Below are positions 22,640 to 35,343 of a stretch of DNA of 64,000 nt, piece by piece. The stretch comes from Styela clava. Lineage: Eukaryota; Chordata; Ascidiacea; Stolidobranchia; Styelidae. Within the stretch, counting starts at the first letter, position 1. Each line of letters starts with the position of its first letter. A program made the translations under genes and the position numbers. Location: the NCBI RefSeq assembly GCF_964204865.1, contig NC_135255.1:13359135-13423134 (forward strand), in the 5' to 3' direction. The notes under the pieces are model-generated. The model did not search any database, was not told where the DNA came from, and saw only the letters and a list, made by a program, of their open reading frames with translations.

Positions 22640-24784
22640 ATGTATCATGTTAGAATCTGGTATTTTTGATTTGTTCTCTCTATGTGTATACCGGTACTGT
22701 TTTAACAATGTTGGCCACGTCAATGTATCAATTAGGCTACCGACCTGCTCACGTGTGATTAGTGTTTTTCCTAATAATTGCTTTTATGAGTGTCCGCACA
22801 CCGAATTTGCCGCCATGGTTTTGCGTTTGTTTGTATATTAAACCACTTATCACCTTTTCCGCAATGCCCAATCTAGCAATCAGTGTAGTTTTCCATGGCT
22901 TGGTTATTCTTAAAGCTTTCATGGCTTCATGAGTATGACTATCGTCGCAAATTTATTACATTCCACTCCCCACATTATCTTTGCATGAGGTTGTAGGTAT
23001 TGGTCATTATCAACGTAATTGTTGAAAGAGAGTACAACAGCCCGAAAGTTTATTACTATCGTGTATTTTGTTTGTTAAGTTTGGCCCAAGCCTCATTTAA
23101 TTGGGCTTGTGTTTTTGTGTGCGTGCTGGTGGGCAGGCACATGAGATACTTCATGTTTTAAACTTTTTTGTAGGTTTTGCTTGCCCTCCAGAATTCTCCA
23201 TTTTTAATTCAGGTTTATTATGGAGTTTTCGAAATAAACTATCTATCTATCTATCTAACCTAGAGCAGTGCTCTTCAACCGGGTATACACTTGTGTATAC
23301 CAGACCAAAAGTTGGGTATACAACTGAAAAAGGGTATACGAAAGGTGTACGTGGATATCTCTCTCGTTTATTTATACTTGCGTTTTTTCGTAAAGAACTC
23401 GCAAAATCGGTAAACATCAAATACGGTAATCTCACCCGGCGTATTCACATCACAGCGAAGAGTCGTTATTGCACCATTTTTGCGTTTCCGCTTCACTGTC
23501 TAGTTAGCGTAAAATAATAATTAGTTGTGCCGACTCGTAACATTCCGATAAACTGACTGCAAAGATCTTTACAGACGTATGTATGTATGTTTATTCGTCT
23601 CGTAAAAGCAATATAAAAGAGTAAGTACTTATAAATACTGAAGACGGGATGTATGCACAAGACCATATTGGCCTAAAACACAGATGTGTGGCATACACCC
23701 CTTTGATTTATATAAATTATAATAGGGTAAATCAAATATGTACAATATGGTCCTTTATACAGGCAGTTGTGCGAGGAGGGTGGGTGGATGCGGTAACAGG
23801 GATATGGGTGGAGTGTACAAAACTGTTTGTACAAAGGAGTTTGTTAGACAAAACAACATCTATAAATAGAGACACAACACAACATGAAACGCAATGCATA
23901 TGAATATAGTAATAAAAAAATTTAAAAAAAAAAAAAAAAAAATTAAGAATTTGGATGAATGTACAATACCATTGAGTGATGATACCACATACTATAAAAC
24001 GCGGGAATGGTCAAGTTTAAAGGGTGTGTACATATATGGTATGCACCACTCAAGGGCGACAGTGTTATAAGTGGTCTATGGCTGTTCTGGCCAAAATGTG
24101 ACCCTACAGGTTTTGGCAAAATATGATAAAAAAGGTATGTATCAAATGACTCACTATTATAAGGTTTTTTTTTGAAATTCTGGATTCAGCCAAAAACAAT
24201 GAAGTTTCAAAAAAAAAAAATTAATAAAAAGCATTTCCACAAAACCTATTATGGTTGCATTTCAGCCAGAAGATTAGAAAGGTATAAAGGTACAGTGGGA
24301 TAAGGAATGATAAGTTATAAAGAGAAGCCATTTTACCATGTCATGGATTTTCCAATGTAAATTAAAATAATAAAATTATATGGTATCCTGGGATGAGCAG
24401 AAGAAAAAGTGTGATTCGGAGATAGGTAGCAACAATGGAAATAAATTGAACAGCATGCTACTCAAACAAAAACCATTGTCCCTACTATTTGAGCATTCTA
24501 TCTATAACCTAAATTGCTGTGCTTTTGTTGTTGTCTAATTACGCATGATAATGAAATTAGAATGGTGTGCTAGTTATTAATTCAGTCGATTGTTCTATAT
24601 TGAATCCGGGTGAAGTATCCTGTGGAGTTATTGAAATTGTCAGCTGGTCTATGGTGACTGAAGAGGAGGACAGTTTCCTGATAGTTCATTCAATCCAAAT
24701 AATCAACAGCTCTCTCTTTCAGTGTTGAACTGACCTTAAAAAAATAATCTCCAAACAGTAACATGTTCAAAGCAGAGAAAATTG
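22640..24784. mobile_element. Repeat nest: LINE tails, hAT-like ends, A runs
   Basis: No gene is supported here. From 23101 to 23260 the sequence looks like a LINE 3' end, finishing in AAATAAACTATCTATCTATC. At 23271 a CAGTGCTCTTCAACC terminus starts another element, and its stretch 23455-23560 resembles 3175-3290. A-runs are at about 23923-23943 and near 24210. The ORFs of 60 to 138 codons here have no recognisable domain. Confidence 0.5.
23244..23263 (+). repeat. CTAT microsatellite
   Basis: About four CTAT units follow AAATAA, typical of a LINE 3' tail. Confidence 0.8.
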
Positions 24785-26115
24785 CTAATATGATGATAAT
24801 ATATATTGTTTAAGTTTGGAACGAAATTCTGAGTTCGATTTTGAATTTTTGATGTCATCGGGTAGGGAATTCCAAGCTTTTGGTCCACATACTGCGATTG
24901 ATTCTTGTGAAATACTTTTACTGACAAATGGAATAAAAAAATTATCTTTATTTCTGCTGTTTGAATTTGGGTTTGCTTGGAACAGGCTGTTCAGGCTGGA
25001 CGGAAGCTCTCCAATGTGACAAGAGAACATCATATTACATAGTTCGAATTTAGCTAAATCCACAACTCGTAGTAGCCTATGCTCTTTAAATAAGTCATCA
25101 ATTTTTTCGCGATTACCTCTATGAAAAACTCTTCTAATAAAGCGATTGCAAACACTTTGAATTTTTTTGAGAATGGACGATTGGCGATGAACATAAGCTG
25201 AGGCACAATAACGAATATGGCTTTCTATCAGAGAGTGGTATAGAGATATTAAACAAGATGTATTTAAGTAGTTGGCTATTTTCGTAATGGCACTAAGAGA
25301 CGACCTTGTTTTCGATAGAACCATATTGGTGTGTTGTTTCCAAGACAATTTATCATCGATCATTACACCCAGAAAGCGAGTCTGATTAACTCTTTCTATA
25401 TTTATTCCATTTAATTCCAAATTTTGTTGCAGAGTTGGACACTTTTGCTTCGGCGTGCTAAATATCATATATTTAGTTTTATCGACATTAATAGTGAGTT
25501 TGTTCGCAGACAACCAAGCTTGAATATTTTCTAAGTCGGTATTTGCCTTGGTCAAAAGTTCATGCAAGTTTTTGCCTCGAAGATATGGCGTTGAGTCATC
25601 AGCAAAAGTATGATATCAGAGTGAAGAAGAGAATTCGGAAAGTCGTTAATAATGATTGAAAAACATAATGGAGCCAAAATAGAACCTTGTAAAGTACCTA
25701 CAGTCAAATTACAGTATGTGCTAGATGCTACATCATTGTATATAACTACTTGTTTCCTTCCTGATAAGTAGCTTTTAAACCAATTATAACTCTGACCTCT
25801 AACGCCAATATGGTGCAATTTGGCTAGTAATATGTCATGGTCAATACTATCAAATGCCTTGGAAAGGTCCAAGAACATACTGAGAGTATACTCATTCTTA
25901 TCAAATCCTTCTAGAATTTTACTGACAAGCAGGGATGTTGCATGAGATGTTGAATGATTTTGACGAAAGCCAAATTGTTGTGAATAAAAGAAATTTTTTT
26001 GGTCTAGGAATTGGTTGAGTCGTTTGTACATAATTTTTTCTAGAATTTTTGAAAATGCGGGAAGTAAGCTGATCGGTCGGTAGTTTTTTACATCTTTTGC
26101 ATGACGGCCGCATAG
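24785..26115 (-). mobile_element. 5'-truncated non-LTR retrotransposon (jockey/CR1/L2 type), frameshifted
   Basis: Two overlapping minus-strand frames, 25552-26031 (159 codons) and 24785-25567 (260 codons), cover the reverse-transcriptase palm and thumb. Visible blocks are QFGFRQNHST, LDLSKAFDSIDHDILLAKL, FKSYLSGRKQ and GTLQGSILAPLCF. In the second frame they are NQTRFLGVMIDDKLSWK, SLIESHIRYCASAY and PKAWNSLPDDIKNS. The frame breaks at about 25600, where the catalytic Asp-Asp box should be, so the enzyme is dead. Upstream, 26031-26115 continues in another frame. The endonuclease part is missing, as in most truncated LINE copies. It differs from the fragments beside the Q genes. Confidence 0.85.
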
Positions 26116-26654
26116 GTTGCAGTGGCCATACGCTGGTCGTGTATCTAAATATTTCTCAGCGGGTCTGTTCTAGTACACTCGGCAGACTAACATTGATAAT
26201 AATAAAAAAGATTTAACGCCTTTCATATCTATTTTTGTATTTAACCGCTTACTATTAAAGTGTGTAAAGCGTGTCTTAATTTAGCATATCAGTATTTAGG
26301 GATTACATACATTTGGAACAATTGAAGGCCAAATATATTGTAATATTCTTAAATTTGATTGTCCTGGGATATGCCTGTTTAGTATCAAATTTCCAAATAA
26401 ATAATACATTTATAGTAATACATTTACAATCCAGCAATGTGGAAATTCCCACTATTTGAATAAGTATGAAAATAGAATAGGATTCGGTATTCTGGATTCG
26501 ATTCAACTATTCTAGAATAGTAAATTATTCTGTAAGTGGAATTGCAAGTGGATTAATCAAAGCCATATACGTATGCATTCAATTCACTATAAACCAGCTG
26601 TATTGACTGCATTTGAAGTATAATTCTAATGCTAGCTTCAAACAGGCGGTAAAT

Positions 26655-28413
26655 ATGAGTAAGAATATACTATATTGTATGTTTTTGAGCATTCAATTGC
26701 TCGTCAACCAAGTATATTGCAATCAAAAAATTTGCATGCAAATTGAAAGTGTCAATGCAGAAGAAACGTACCCAGTTCCACCACAACGAAGCTCACAGGG
26801 TGTTCTAGGCAAACATGGACCACCTGGTGAAATTGGCCCGAAAGGGCCACAGGGGCCAAGAGGCCCAAAGAGAATTGTTGATTATGAAAGAATGAATGCA
26901 GCAATAGAATCAGGTAATTTAAATTATTATTTATTTGCTATTGCCCGTAAGCATCAGTGGGGCTTGTACAAAGCCTTGTTTCGAGTGGAAGATCATGCAA
27001 AAATTACAGATTTCCCTTTATAAGAATATATTGAAGTTTACTTCTTATTGTAAATATATATATATGCTCTACATCTTTTCATTTGATGATATGAAGACTT
27101 TCCGTATGAATGGACTTGGTATATACAAACTTAATAATGTGGTTTTGGCAGAACATCCAAGTATGTTGTGTTGCAAACTTTATTCACTCATTGATTGAAA
27201 AATTCAAAAAAATAGTGTATCACTAATTTCGATGTTTTTAAATAATTTAGTTTGTTTGATTTGTACTATTAGTTCATCGACCCATTTATATATAACTTAT
27301 TTCAGCGATAAATGATCTGCGGACAGAAACGGAAGAAAAGATGAATAAAACCATGAATGATCTTCAGCAGAGGATGGGTAGCTAATAGTTACTAAACTAT
27401 CAATTATGTAAAACTGTTTTGTTAACATTACATGATGAATTTTTGACGAAGAGTTTTGAAACATAGAATTAAAAGCCAACTAGAAACATAAAAGTTGTTT
27501 GGCAAACATGATTTAGAATCTATAATTCCCAATAAACAGAACTAAATATATTTTTCTTTTTCTAAATATAATAGTCAACTGCAAGTCTTTTATAAGAATA
27601 ATTGTTATCGGATGGAACTTCGCAAAACCAAAATGAATTTTGACCAAGCAACACAAGCATGTAGAGATTTTGGTATGAATATTGGATACATTGAAGATGA
27701 AACACATTATCAAAAAAAGCAGAGTTGGTCAGATCAAAATCAACATTATCTAGAACAGGATACTGGACAGGACTATTGTACATAAAGTGAGTGAGTACTA
27801 GTATTTAAATTTGATTTATAATGAATATGGTGAACTACCAATTCTTTATCATATATATCTAATTAAATTATCATTGATTTATCTCAGCATAGACTCGGCG
27901 GTGTAGAGCATAGTGCTAAGCATTAGGAATATGCTTGCCACAGCACCTCTGATTACACTGCGTGGGTTCGCAGGCCCTATCCCTTTGGGGATAACAATGT
28001 ACGAGATCATTGCTGGACTCCTCGCTTCTTAGGGTGGTTCACATAAATGCTGGTCAATTACGGTTTCCTTCACCATCAAGTTCATTCCTCACAAAACAAC
28101 TAACCCCATACCCGACATGGACTACTAGCCGGATGGGAGGTTGTGGTTCCCCATATGATTATTAAGCAACCTTATCATCTCCCCCTTGATACATATGTAA
28201 CTCCTATCCTATTTATTTCAGCAACTTGTGACACTTTCTGGAAACCCCTTATCGTTCACTAAATGGTATCCGTACAAACCCAACAGTGGTGAGCAATACA
28301 AAAATGTGTACATTTGGATAATGAAAGATACAGGAAATGTATACCAGGGCATGGATAACTACATTCCAACATTCAAACAAGCTGGAGTGTTATGTCAAAT
28401 CATGCATACTTAA
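26655..28413 (+). pseudogene. Lectin copy L2 (collectin-like, alpha type), frameshifted
   Basis: Exons are 26655-26913, 27306-27377, 27575-27790 and 28222-28413. Exons 1 and 2 are intact: signal peptide, GXY stalk (with a Pro-to-Leu change, GVLGKHG) and neck. Exon 3 has two single-base deletions relative to L5, one right after TCAACTGC (27576-27583) and one in the A run near 27712. They destroy the lectin half-domain. Exon 4 is open. Upstream, homology to the other lectin promoters is replaced by the repeat nest, so the paired palindrome is missing. Alpha features shared with L5 are KHGPPG, GPKRIVDYERM and a TFKQAGVLC ending. Confidence 0.75.
27896..28205 (+). repeat. tRNA-derived SINE in L2 intron 3
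   Basis: The tRNA-like head starts at GAGCATAGTGCTAAGCATTA and the tail ends next to the exon 4 acceptor, orthologous to the SINE of L1. Confidence 0.75.
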
Positions 28414-29006
28414 GATCGGATTAGCAAGATCGGATTAGCAAGCATTGTCCACCGAGTTCTTTTCGTTAAGTTCTCTGATCACACAATACTACAATGCTAG
28501 TTAGGTTGTCAAATTACATAAAGCATATGGAGCACCTGATTACAGAATTCTATTTTATTATTATTTTATGATTCGATTATTATCGTGCTTGTGATCAATT
28601 ACGTTACCTGCGATGTGACTATGGTCAAAATTAATATTGAATTGTGTTTTTTGTTATTGGTGACAAATATATAAATAATAAAAAAGTATATCATTGTCGG
28701 CATATATAAAAGATAGAGATGGGAGAAGCATATTTGATTACTAAAGCAGTTGTTTTGTGGAAAACAGCAAATTTCAATTACATATCAGTCAAACAGACGA
28801 TTATTCTTAATACCATTAAATATTCAGGAGGAAATTCGATCTGAGCAACTTCATGGATACTCTGAAATAAAGGAAATTCGAGATGCAAAATACTATTTCG
28901 AACCTACAAATGACTGTTTTCGGTATTTCATCATTTTTTAACACGAAAATGTCAAGTGTTTTATTGAAAACAACACCAAAATTGCGGAAATGTCATAGCA
29001 AAATAA

Positions 29007-29038
29007 TATGGGAAACAAGTTTTATGCAATTTCCCATG
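29007..29038. promoter_or_regulatory. Paired CSL/Su(H)-like inverted sites upstream of L3
   Basis: TATGGGAA and TTCCCATG, 16 bases apart, are in the same arrangement as at 8079. The intervening bases differ from L1 at a few positions while the spacing is kept. The site lies about 645 bp before the L3 start codon. Confidence 0.45.
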
Positions 29039-29147
29039 GTAACCCAATACATCCAATATATTCATGGCAAAATATTATCACCTTACACATTGGAGTTTAC
29101 TGCTTGAAAAAACACAACACTTGAAAGCTAAACAACCGTGTCAATTC

Positions 29148-29159
29148 AATATAAATACT
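29148..29159 (+). promoter_or_regulatory. TATA-like element of L3
   Basis: AATATAAATACT, as in L1 and L5; about 520 bp before the start codon because a SINE remnant lies between. Confidence 0.3.
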
Positions 29160-29334
29160 TCCAGTATTCAAAATTTACGAGCTAAACCAAAGAATACTCT
29201 TGATGCAGTAGGTTGGCGAGCATAGATGTATTTGTCTTAACTTTGTAATTAACAATTAGTAAGATAAGTTTCATTTAATTGGAATTTATAGAAATCAAAT
29301 CTCATTTATCGATTATGTTTTGAACAGTTAAAAA

Positions 29335-29530
29335 CATACTCGACATCGTAGCATTGATAACCTTCTCGGGCTTTAATCCCCAATGTTGGATACAAATGTA
29401 CGAGTGGCGGGTAAGCCAATTCATATAATGATGGTTAGTTACGGCTTCCTCCTCCCTTAAATTTATGCATCTGAAACTAAGTTGTTCCTCTATCCATTCC
29501 CATGCCCAACATATATACAAATCCTAACCT
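29335..29530 (+). repeat. SINE 3' remnant upstream of L3
   Basis: The blocks TTACGGCTTCCTCCTCC, ATGCATCTGAAAC and CCCATGCCCAACATATATAC match the SINE body and tail; the tRNA head is lost. An orthologous remnant lies upstream of L6 (58120-58340). Confidence 0.6.
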
Positions 29531-29681
29531 AAGTAAAAACCGTAAGTAAGTAATTGGAAAAGTACAAACGCTACAACAAAGTGCAATAATCTATGGCAGA
29601 AATGTATGTAATCAATTTATTCTAAGCCAGCTGTGTAGACTGCATTTCAATTCTAATGCTAGCTTTAAACAGGCGTTAAAT

Positions 29682-31434
29682 ATGAGTAAGGGTATACTAT
29701 ATTGTATGTTTTTGAGCATTCAATTGCTCGTCAACCAAGTATATTGCAATCAAAGAATTTGCATGCAAATTGAAAATGTCAATACAGAAGAAACGTACCC
29801 AATTCCACCACAACAAAGTTCACAGGGTGTTCCCGGCAAACGAGGACCACCTGGTGAAATTGGCCCGAAAGGATCACAGGGGCCCAGAGGACCAAAAGGA
29901 ATTGTCGATTATGAAAGAATTAATGCAGCAATAGAATCAGGTACTTTAAATTAATATTGGCCGTAAGCATCAGTGGGGCTTGTACAAAGCCTTGTTTGAA
30001 GTGGAAGAACTTGCAAAAATTACAGATTTCCGTATATAAGAATATACTGAAGTTTACTTCTTATTGTATATATATATATATATAGTTTACATCTTTTTAA
30101 ATGATGATATAATGACTGTCTGTATAAATGGACTTGGTATAGACAGAACTTAATAATTGGGTTTGTGCAGAACATCCAAGTATGTTATGTTGTGGACTTC
30201 ATTTACTCATTCATTGGTAAAATTAAAACAATGCATCCCTAATTTTGATGCTTCTATAAAATTTAGTTTGTTTGATTTGTATTATTACTTCAGCGACCCA
30301 TACTTTTTTATTTAACCCATTGCAGCGATAAATGAGCTGCGGACAGAAACGGAAGAGAAGATGAATAAAACTATGAATGATCTTCAGCAGAGGATGGGTA
30401 ATAGTTACTAAACTATCAATTATGCAAAATTTTTTTGTTAACATTACATGATGAATTTTTTGTCAAAGAGTTTTGTCTCAAATATAAAATCAAATGCAAA
30501 CTAGAAACTTAAAAATTGTTCGACAAATATGATTTAGAATCTTAGAATTCCCAACACAAAATTAATTTTTTTTCAAACAGAGATAAATGAAATTTTCATT
30601 TTCTAAATATAATAGTCAACTGTGATGTCCTTCACATGAATAATTGTTATCGGATGATACTTCGTGGAACCAAAATGAATTTTGACCAAGCAACACAAGC
30701 ATGTAGAGATATTGGTATGAATATTGGATACATTCAAGATGGAACACATTATCAAAAAATAGCAGAGTTAGTCAGATCAAAATCAACATCATCTCTTACA
30801 GGATACTGGACAGGACTATTGTACATAAACTCAGTGAGTATTTAAATATGATTCATAACGAATATGGTGAACCAGCAATTTTTTATCATTTCTATCACAT
30901 TAAATTATCATTGACTTATCTCGGATTAGGCTCAGAGCATAGTGCCAAGTTTGAGGAATACGCTTGCAACAACACCTCTGATTACCCTGCGTGGGTTGGA
31001 TGGTCCGATCCTGTGTGGGATAACTATGTACAAGATAATTGCTGGATTCCTCGCTTCCATAGGGTGGTTCACATAACCACTGTCCACTGGTCAGTTACAG
31101 CTTCCTTCACCGTCAAGTTCATGCATCAGAAAACTGGCTAACTAACCCCATACCCAACATGACTGGGTTCCCCATATCATTATTAAGTCACCTTATCGTC
31201 TCACCCTTGATACATATGTAACTCCCATCCTATCTATTTCAGCAACTTGTGACACTTTCTGGAAATCCATCACCATTCACTAAATGGTATCCGGGTACAC
31301 CCAGAAGTGGTGAGCAATACAAAAATGTGTTCATTTATGTCAGGAAAGATACAGGAAATGTATACCAGGGCATGGATAACTACATTCCAACACACAAACA
31401 ACCTGGAGTGTTATGTCAAATCATGTATACTTAA
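29682..31434 (+). CDS. Lectin L3: secreted collectin-like protein, 246 aa, intact
   Basis: Exons 29682-29940, 30326-30397, 30616-30833 and 31243-31434 have GT-AG borders and phases 1, 1 and 0. Residues 1-22 form a signal peptide. C22 and C27 could link chains. Eight GXY triplets span 49-73 (GVPGKRGPPGEIGPKG and on). Residues 87-110 form a charged amphipathic neck. A C-type-lectin-like domain covers 111-246, with C113-C121 as the N-terminal hairpin, C140-C241 as the long disulphide and WTGL at 175-178. The usual EPN/QPD position is TPR (202-204), and no WND motif or inner disulphide pair exists, so calcium-dependent sugar binding is doubtful. The expected product is a trimeric extracellular recognition protein, plausibly innate immune. 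A SINE fills intron 3. It is the beta member of the L2/L3 pair. Confidence 0.85.
30935..31232 (+). repeat. tRNA-derived SINE in L3 intron 3
   Basis: Orthologous to the intron 3 SINE of the other lectins, with small internal deletions near 31165; its tail again abuts the exon 4 acceptor. Confidence 0.75.
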
Positions 31435-31814
31435 GATCGGATTAAAAGCATTATCCACAGAGTTATATTTGTTAACTTCTCTGATCACACAATACTACAA
31501 GGCTAGTTATATTGTCAATAATCAAATAACGTAAATCATATGGTGCACCTGATTACAGAATTCCATTTTTTATGTTTATTTTATGATTTGATTAATATCT
31601 TGCTTGATATCAATCCTCCATGAGATGACTATGGTCAAAATTAATATTATATAAATAATGAAAAATAAAAAAGTATGGTATATATAAAAGATAGAAATGG
31701 GAGAAGCATATTTTATTATTAAAGCAGTTGTTTTGTGGAAAACAGCAAATTTCCATTTTATGACAGTTGAAGGATTAATTAACATTAACAAACAGACAAT
31801 TTTTCTTAATACCA

Positions 31815-33491
31815 TTAATTCTTTGGAAGGGAATTTGATGAAAAAACAATGTCATGCGCACTCTAAAATAAAGGAAATTGATAACCACTGAAGTATAAAG
31901 AGCTACTGAGATTATAAGAATTTTGATGTAGAATTCAGTCTTAGTGCATGTGTATTCAAAATATAATGCAATAAACGTAATAAAGGATCTATAATTAGAA
32001 AACATCTCAATACCATACCTGTGTGGCAGATAAGCTGTCTCCCCTCTTCACCAAAACATCTGCCCACATCATAGAAATACCAGTCACTCCCTTTTTCATC
32101 TGTCTTATCGTTTCCTCATTTATTAACAGTTTTTGTATCGCAGTAGTCATAGTTTTACACAAAAAACTGTAAATCCAAGAGAAAATTTTTTTCTCCAATG
32201 AAAATGATGTTATAAATATAACTTTGCCATTGACAAAATGTTTGTATAACCTCATTTTTATTTTTCTATTTTTTCTAACAAAAATGGAAATGAGATAGAC
32301 AAGAAGAAATTGAAAACTCAGTCAAACCTTTCCTCTTATTACTAGAATCTTATTATCATTTTCAGGAACAAATTATTAAAGTTACAAAATTTCTGACATT
32401 ACATTTAGATAAATGTGGAATGAAAATTTACATTTCGTTTTAAATTTGCGATAATTTTTAGAATAGAAAGACATAAATCAGAATGATATGTTTAATTTGT
32501 TACTGTATATATGATACTATGTAAATAAAATCATTCAGTTATTCAGTTGTTTTATTCATCGATCATGGGGGAATGCAACATAGAATTCAATGAAAGGAAT
32601 AAACAAGTTATAAGTACTGGTTAGGATGAAGTTAAAAAAAAAGACGATTCTCAATTCTTACTTGCAACTATTAGCAGTGTCCAATTTTTGCTGAGATATT
32701 TCCAATCGCAATTTTTCCCGAAGTAATTGTAACGCTGATAATGGATCTTCAGTTGATGAAGAATTCTTGATAGCAACTGAATCAATCATAATTATAGTAA
32801 AATTCGGTGTAACTTTGAAAAATCAGAAATTGAATGGATCAAATATCTGACTGCTAAGGGTTAGGAACATGATTTTCACCACTCTGATTACATGTGTAAG
32901 TTCGCAGGTTTGAATCCTGTGAGAGATAATTATGTGCGAGAAAATTGCACGATTACTCGCTGGGTGGTTCACGTGACTGCAAACTCATCCCATACCCAAC
33001 ATGGACCGGGAACTGGACAAGAAGCTGTAGTTCACCATGTGATAAAGCAGTCTTAATGGCATTCCCCTCTGCAGAATAAATATGTGAATCATCTCCTATG
33101 ATAATACTTATGATATAGTCCTAATTGCCATTATATCAAAATTCATACCCTACAGACACACTCTTATTCTTATATTTTCAAATTTTATCTATGCGAATTT
33201 TTCAGTCTTAACGAAAGAAAATATATTTTTATATGTATTTGGAATGGTAAATTATTTAGTTTGGCCATCCCGGACCATCGCCGTTATCCGAGTAAACAGG
33301 TCATAATAAAGCGTTGAGAATCACCCCCAATGGGCATATTCGATAGTCTATTAGGCTACTCACTGTCAAGGTCAGCATGCAGGTTAGAATAGAAATTTTC
33401 ATCAAGTTTATTCCTTGAATTAGAGTCAAGCTGAACTTCTAATCCTGGATAAACTTTGATCTCGAGATAATTTCGAGCATTGTATGCAGAG
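31815..33491 (-). CDS. Gene Q copy 3, 3' part, intact exons
   Basis: Minus-strand exons are 33364-33491, 32662-32776, 32019-32166 and 31815-31862. All acceptors and donors are intact, and the frames join without a stop until the shared LPKN end. The last base of the 128-bp exon differs from Q1, giving Ile for Val at the junction. With Q1 it is the best preserved copy, and unlike Q1 it keeps its upstream region. The stop codon lies about 380 bp from the L3 stop, in tail-to-tail arrangement. The product is not recognised: a hydrophilic, helix-rich C-terminus without known motifs. A SINE sits in the second intron. Confidence 0.6.
32836..33090 (+). repeat. tRNA-derived SINE in the Q3 intron
   Basis: Same insertion as in Q1 and Q2, with a short deletion near 32960. 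Confidence 0.7.
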
Positions 33492-35343
33492 CTGAAAAGT
33501 GACAAAAAAAATGATATGTATTTCTGCTCAATACAGAAATTTGACTTGCTCACAAATACAAAGTAATTATGGGAATAACGGATTCAGGTATTTATTTTCA
33601 CTGTGCATGAAAAATTAAGTCAGTTTTTAGTTTTTATAGTCTGTAAATTTGACTATTGCAATTTTCAAAAGAGTAAATGAGAAAACAATGACACATAAAA
33701 AGCAGTGCTGTTTTGACAGCAAAAGAATAGGATGTTTCACTAAATAGTGCATTGTGAAAAAAAAAACAATAAAACAGCTCAACCAATAACCATATTGCAC
33801 ACCATACCATATCCTATTATTCGATTGCTAGTCTACCTTGTGTATAAGGAAAAGGTAACCAATTGATCATTTGAGATAGATGGATATGGATAAAACTTGG
33901 TATTGTTTTTAGACGCTCACTTGCACCTTCCGCTGCCTACAACACCCTGTACAGGTAGCAACTGAGAACTCACTCAAACCCAATCAAAATGTATGAAGCT
34001 ACTGCTATTCGAACGGCCACGGATCTTCCCAGTTAGGCCTACACATTTTTATAATACCTTGAGTGAGGTGGGACTTATGGGATATTACCCCAAGATGAAT
34101 AATATTATTAAAGTACCAAACCAGAAAACCCTTCTTTTCACTTTTTGTAACATTACTTTATATTTGGAAAAAAGCATCGTGGGAGATTATTGAAATGCAC
34201 GACGTTTAAATATGTCAACCAAAGATGACTAAGATCAGTCGACGTCAAACATCTATTCAAATAAGATGTAGAAAAGGTGGGAAACTTCTGACATTGTTGA
34301 GAGAATTCTTTTACTGTTAGCTGTAGAAATGTTTTCGAATGTTAGAGGGACAAAAGTTGTAAATTAAGATCAGTCTAGATAAGGGTTATTCAAAATGAAC
34401 CTTTCGCTCCACTAGGGGACCACAGAGAGTTTCCCTCTGGGCAAAAAGCACTTTCACTAGGTTTCATTCACGATGACGATGACAGATCTAGATTAACATT
34501 CCAAGTTATCGAGTAAAATCTTGTCTGATATTATGCAGAAAATTTGAAAATTAAAAAAAAAAAAAATTTTCTTTTGAAATATTTTGCTCTCGGTCACAAA
34601 TTATACATATGGATCGCTATACTATTTCTGATTGTTGTTATTCTTGTTGACGTTATTTGGAAAAAATTACCTTTTCTGCAGCCAGTACTGCTTGATTTCT
34701 CATTTTTAGTACTTAGATAGAAAAAATTGCAAAATTGCTATTGCTTTTATTTTACTTCCAAAATTCTTCTATGAGACCATTATATTTACGAAAAATTTTA
34801 TGGCTTTAATTAAAAAGGACACTTTTTTATTTCATCACACTGGTCTTTTTTTTCATAATTGGTGCTCTGAGGTCTTAAAATCCTGGTACCGATACCGTAA
34901 CCTTTGATGCACAAAGGGTCATATAGAAATGGTTATCTGGCCTGATTGGTTCAACAGTTATTGTTAATATATACCTTCAACATTGGAGCATTAATAAACA
35001 TCGTTAGTCAAATGAACTTAACTTATTGAGACAATGTAACTATTTATTACGAAATTCGAATGATAAGAAATATACTTGAAAATGATTAGTTTGATCAAAA
35101 AAATAATTCTTACTACAACAATGGTAAAACCTTTAAAAATTTGGCGATTATAATAATTGAAGTTGAGTTCGTTGCAACACTGTTTGCAAAAGCCATCTTA
35201 TAGTAACATCTGGTGATAAACCATTTACAGGGATTCCACCTTATAAAGAGAAAGAATATTGATAACAAACAACAATCAAATTTACGAAAAGGTCCCAAAG
35301 TCAAAAACAAAGTAAAAGAATAACGTAAAAATCACCTTCAACA
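33492..35343. other. Q3 upstream region, no supported gene
   Basis: Duplicated with 13127-14690 and 62183-63720. It includes 33640-33800, whose counterpart in Q4 is fused directly to the LINE-fragment flank, showing that Q4 has lost about 1.4 kb here. The short ORFs (33993-34193, 35113-35310) are not conserved between copies. Confidence 0.45.

Noticed and set aside
24816-25019. Plus-strand ORF of 67 codons
   Set aside because: Antisense to the LINE reverse-transcriptase thumb region.
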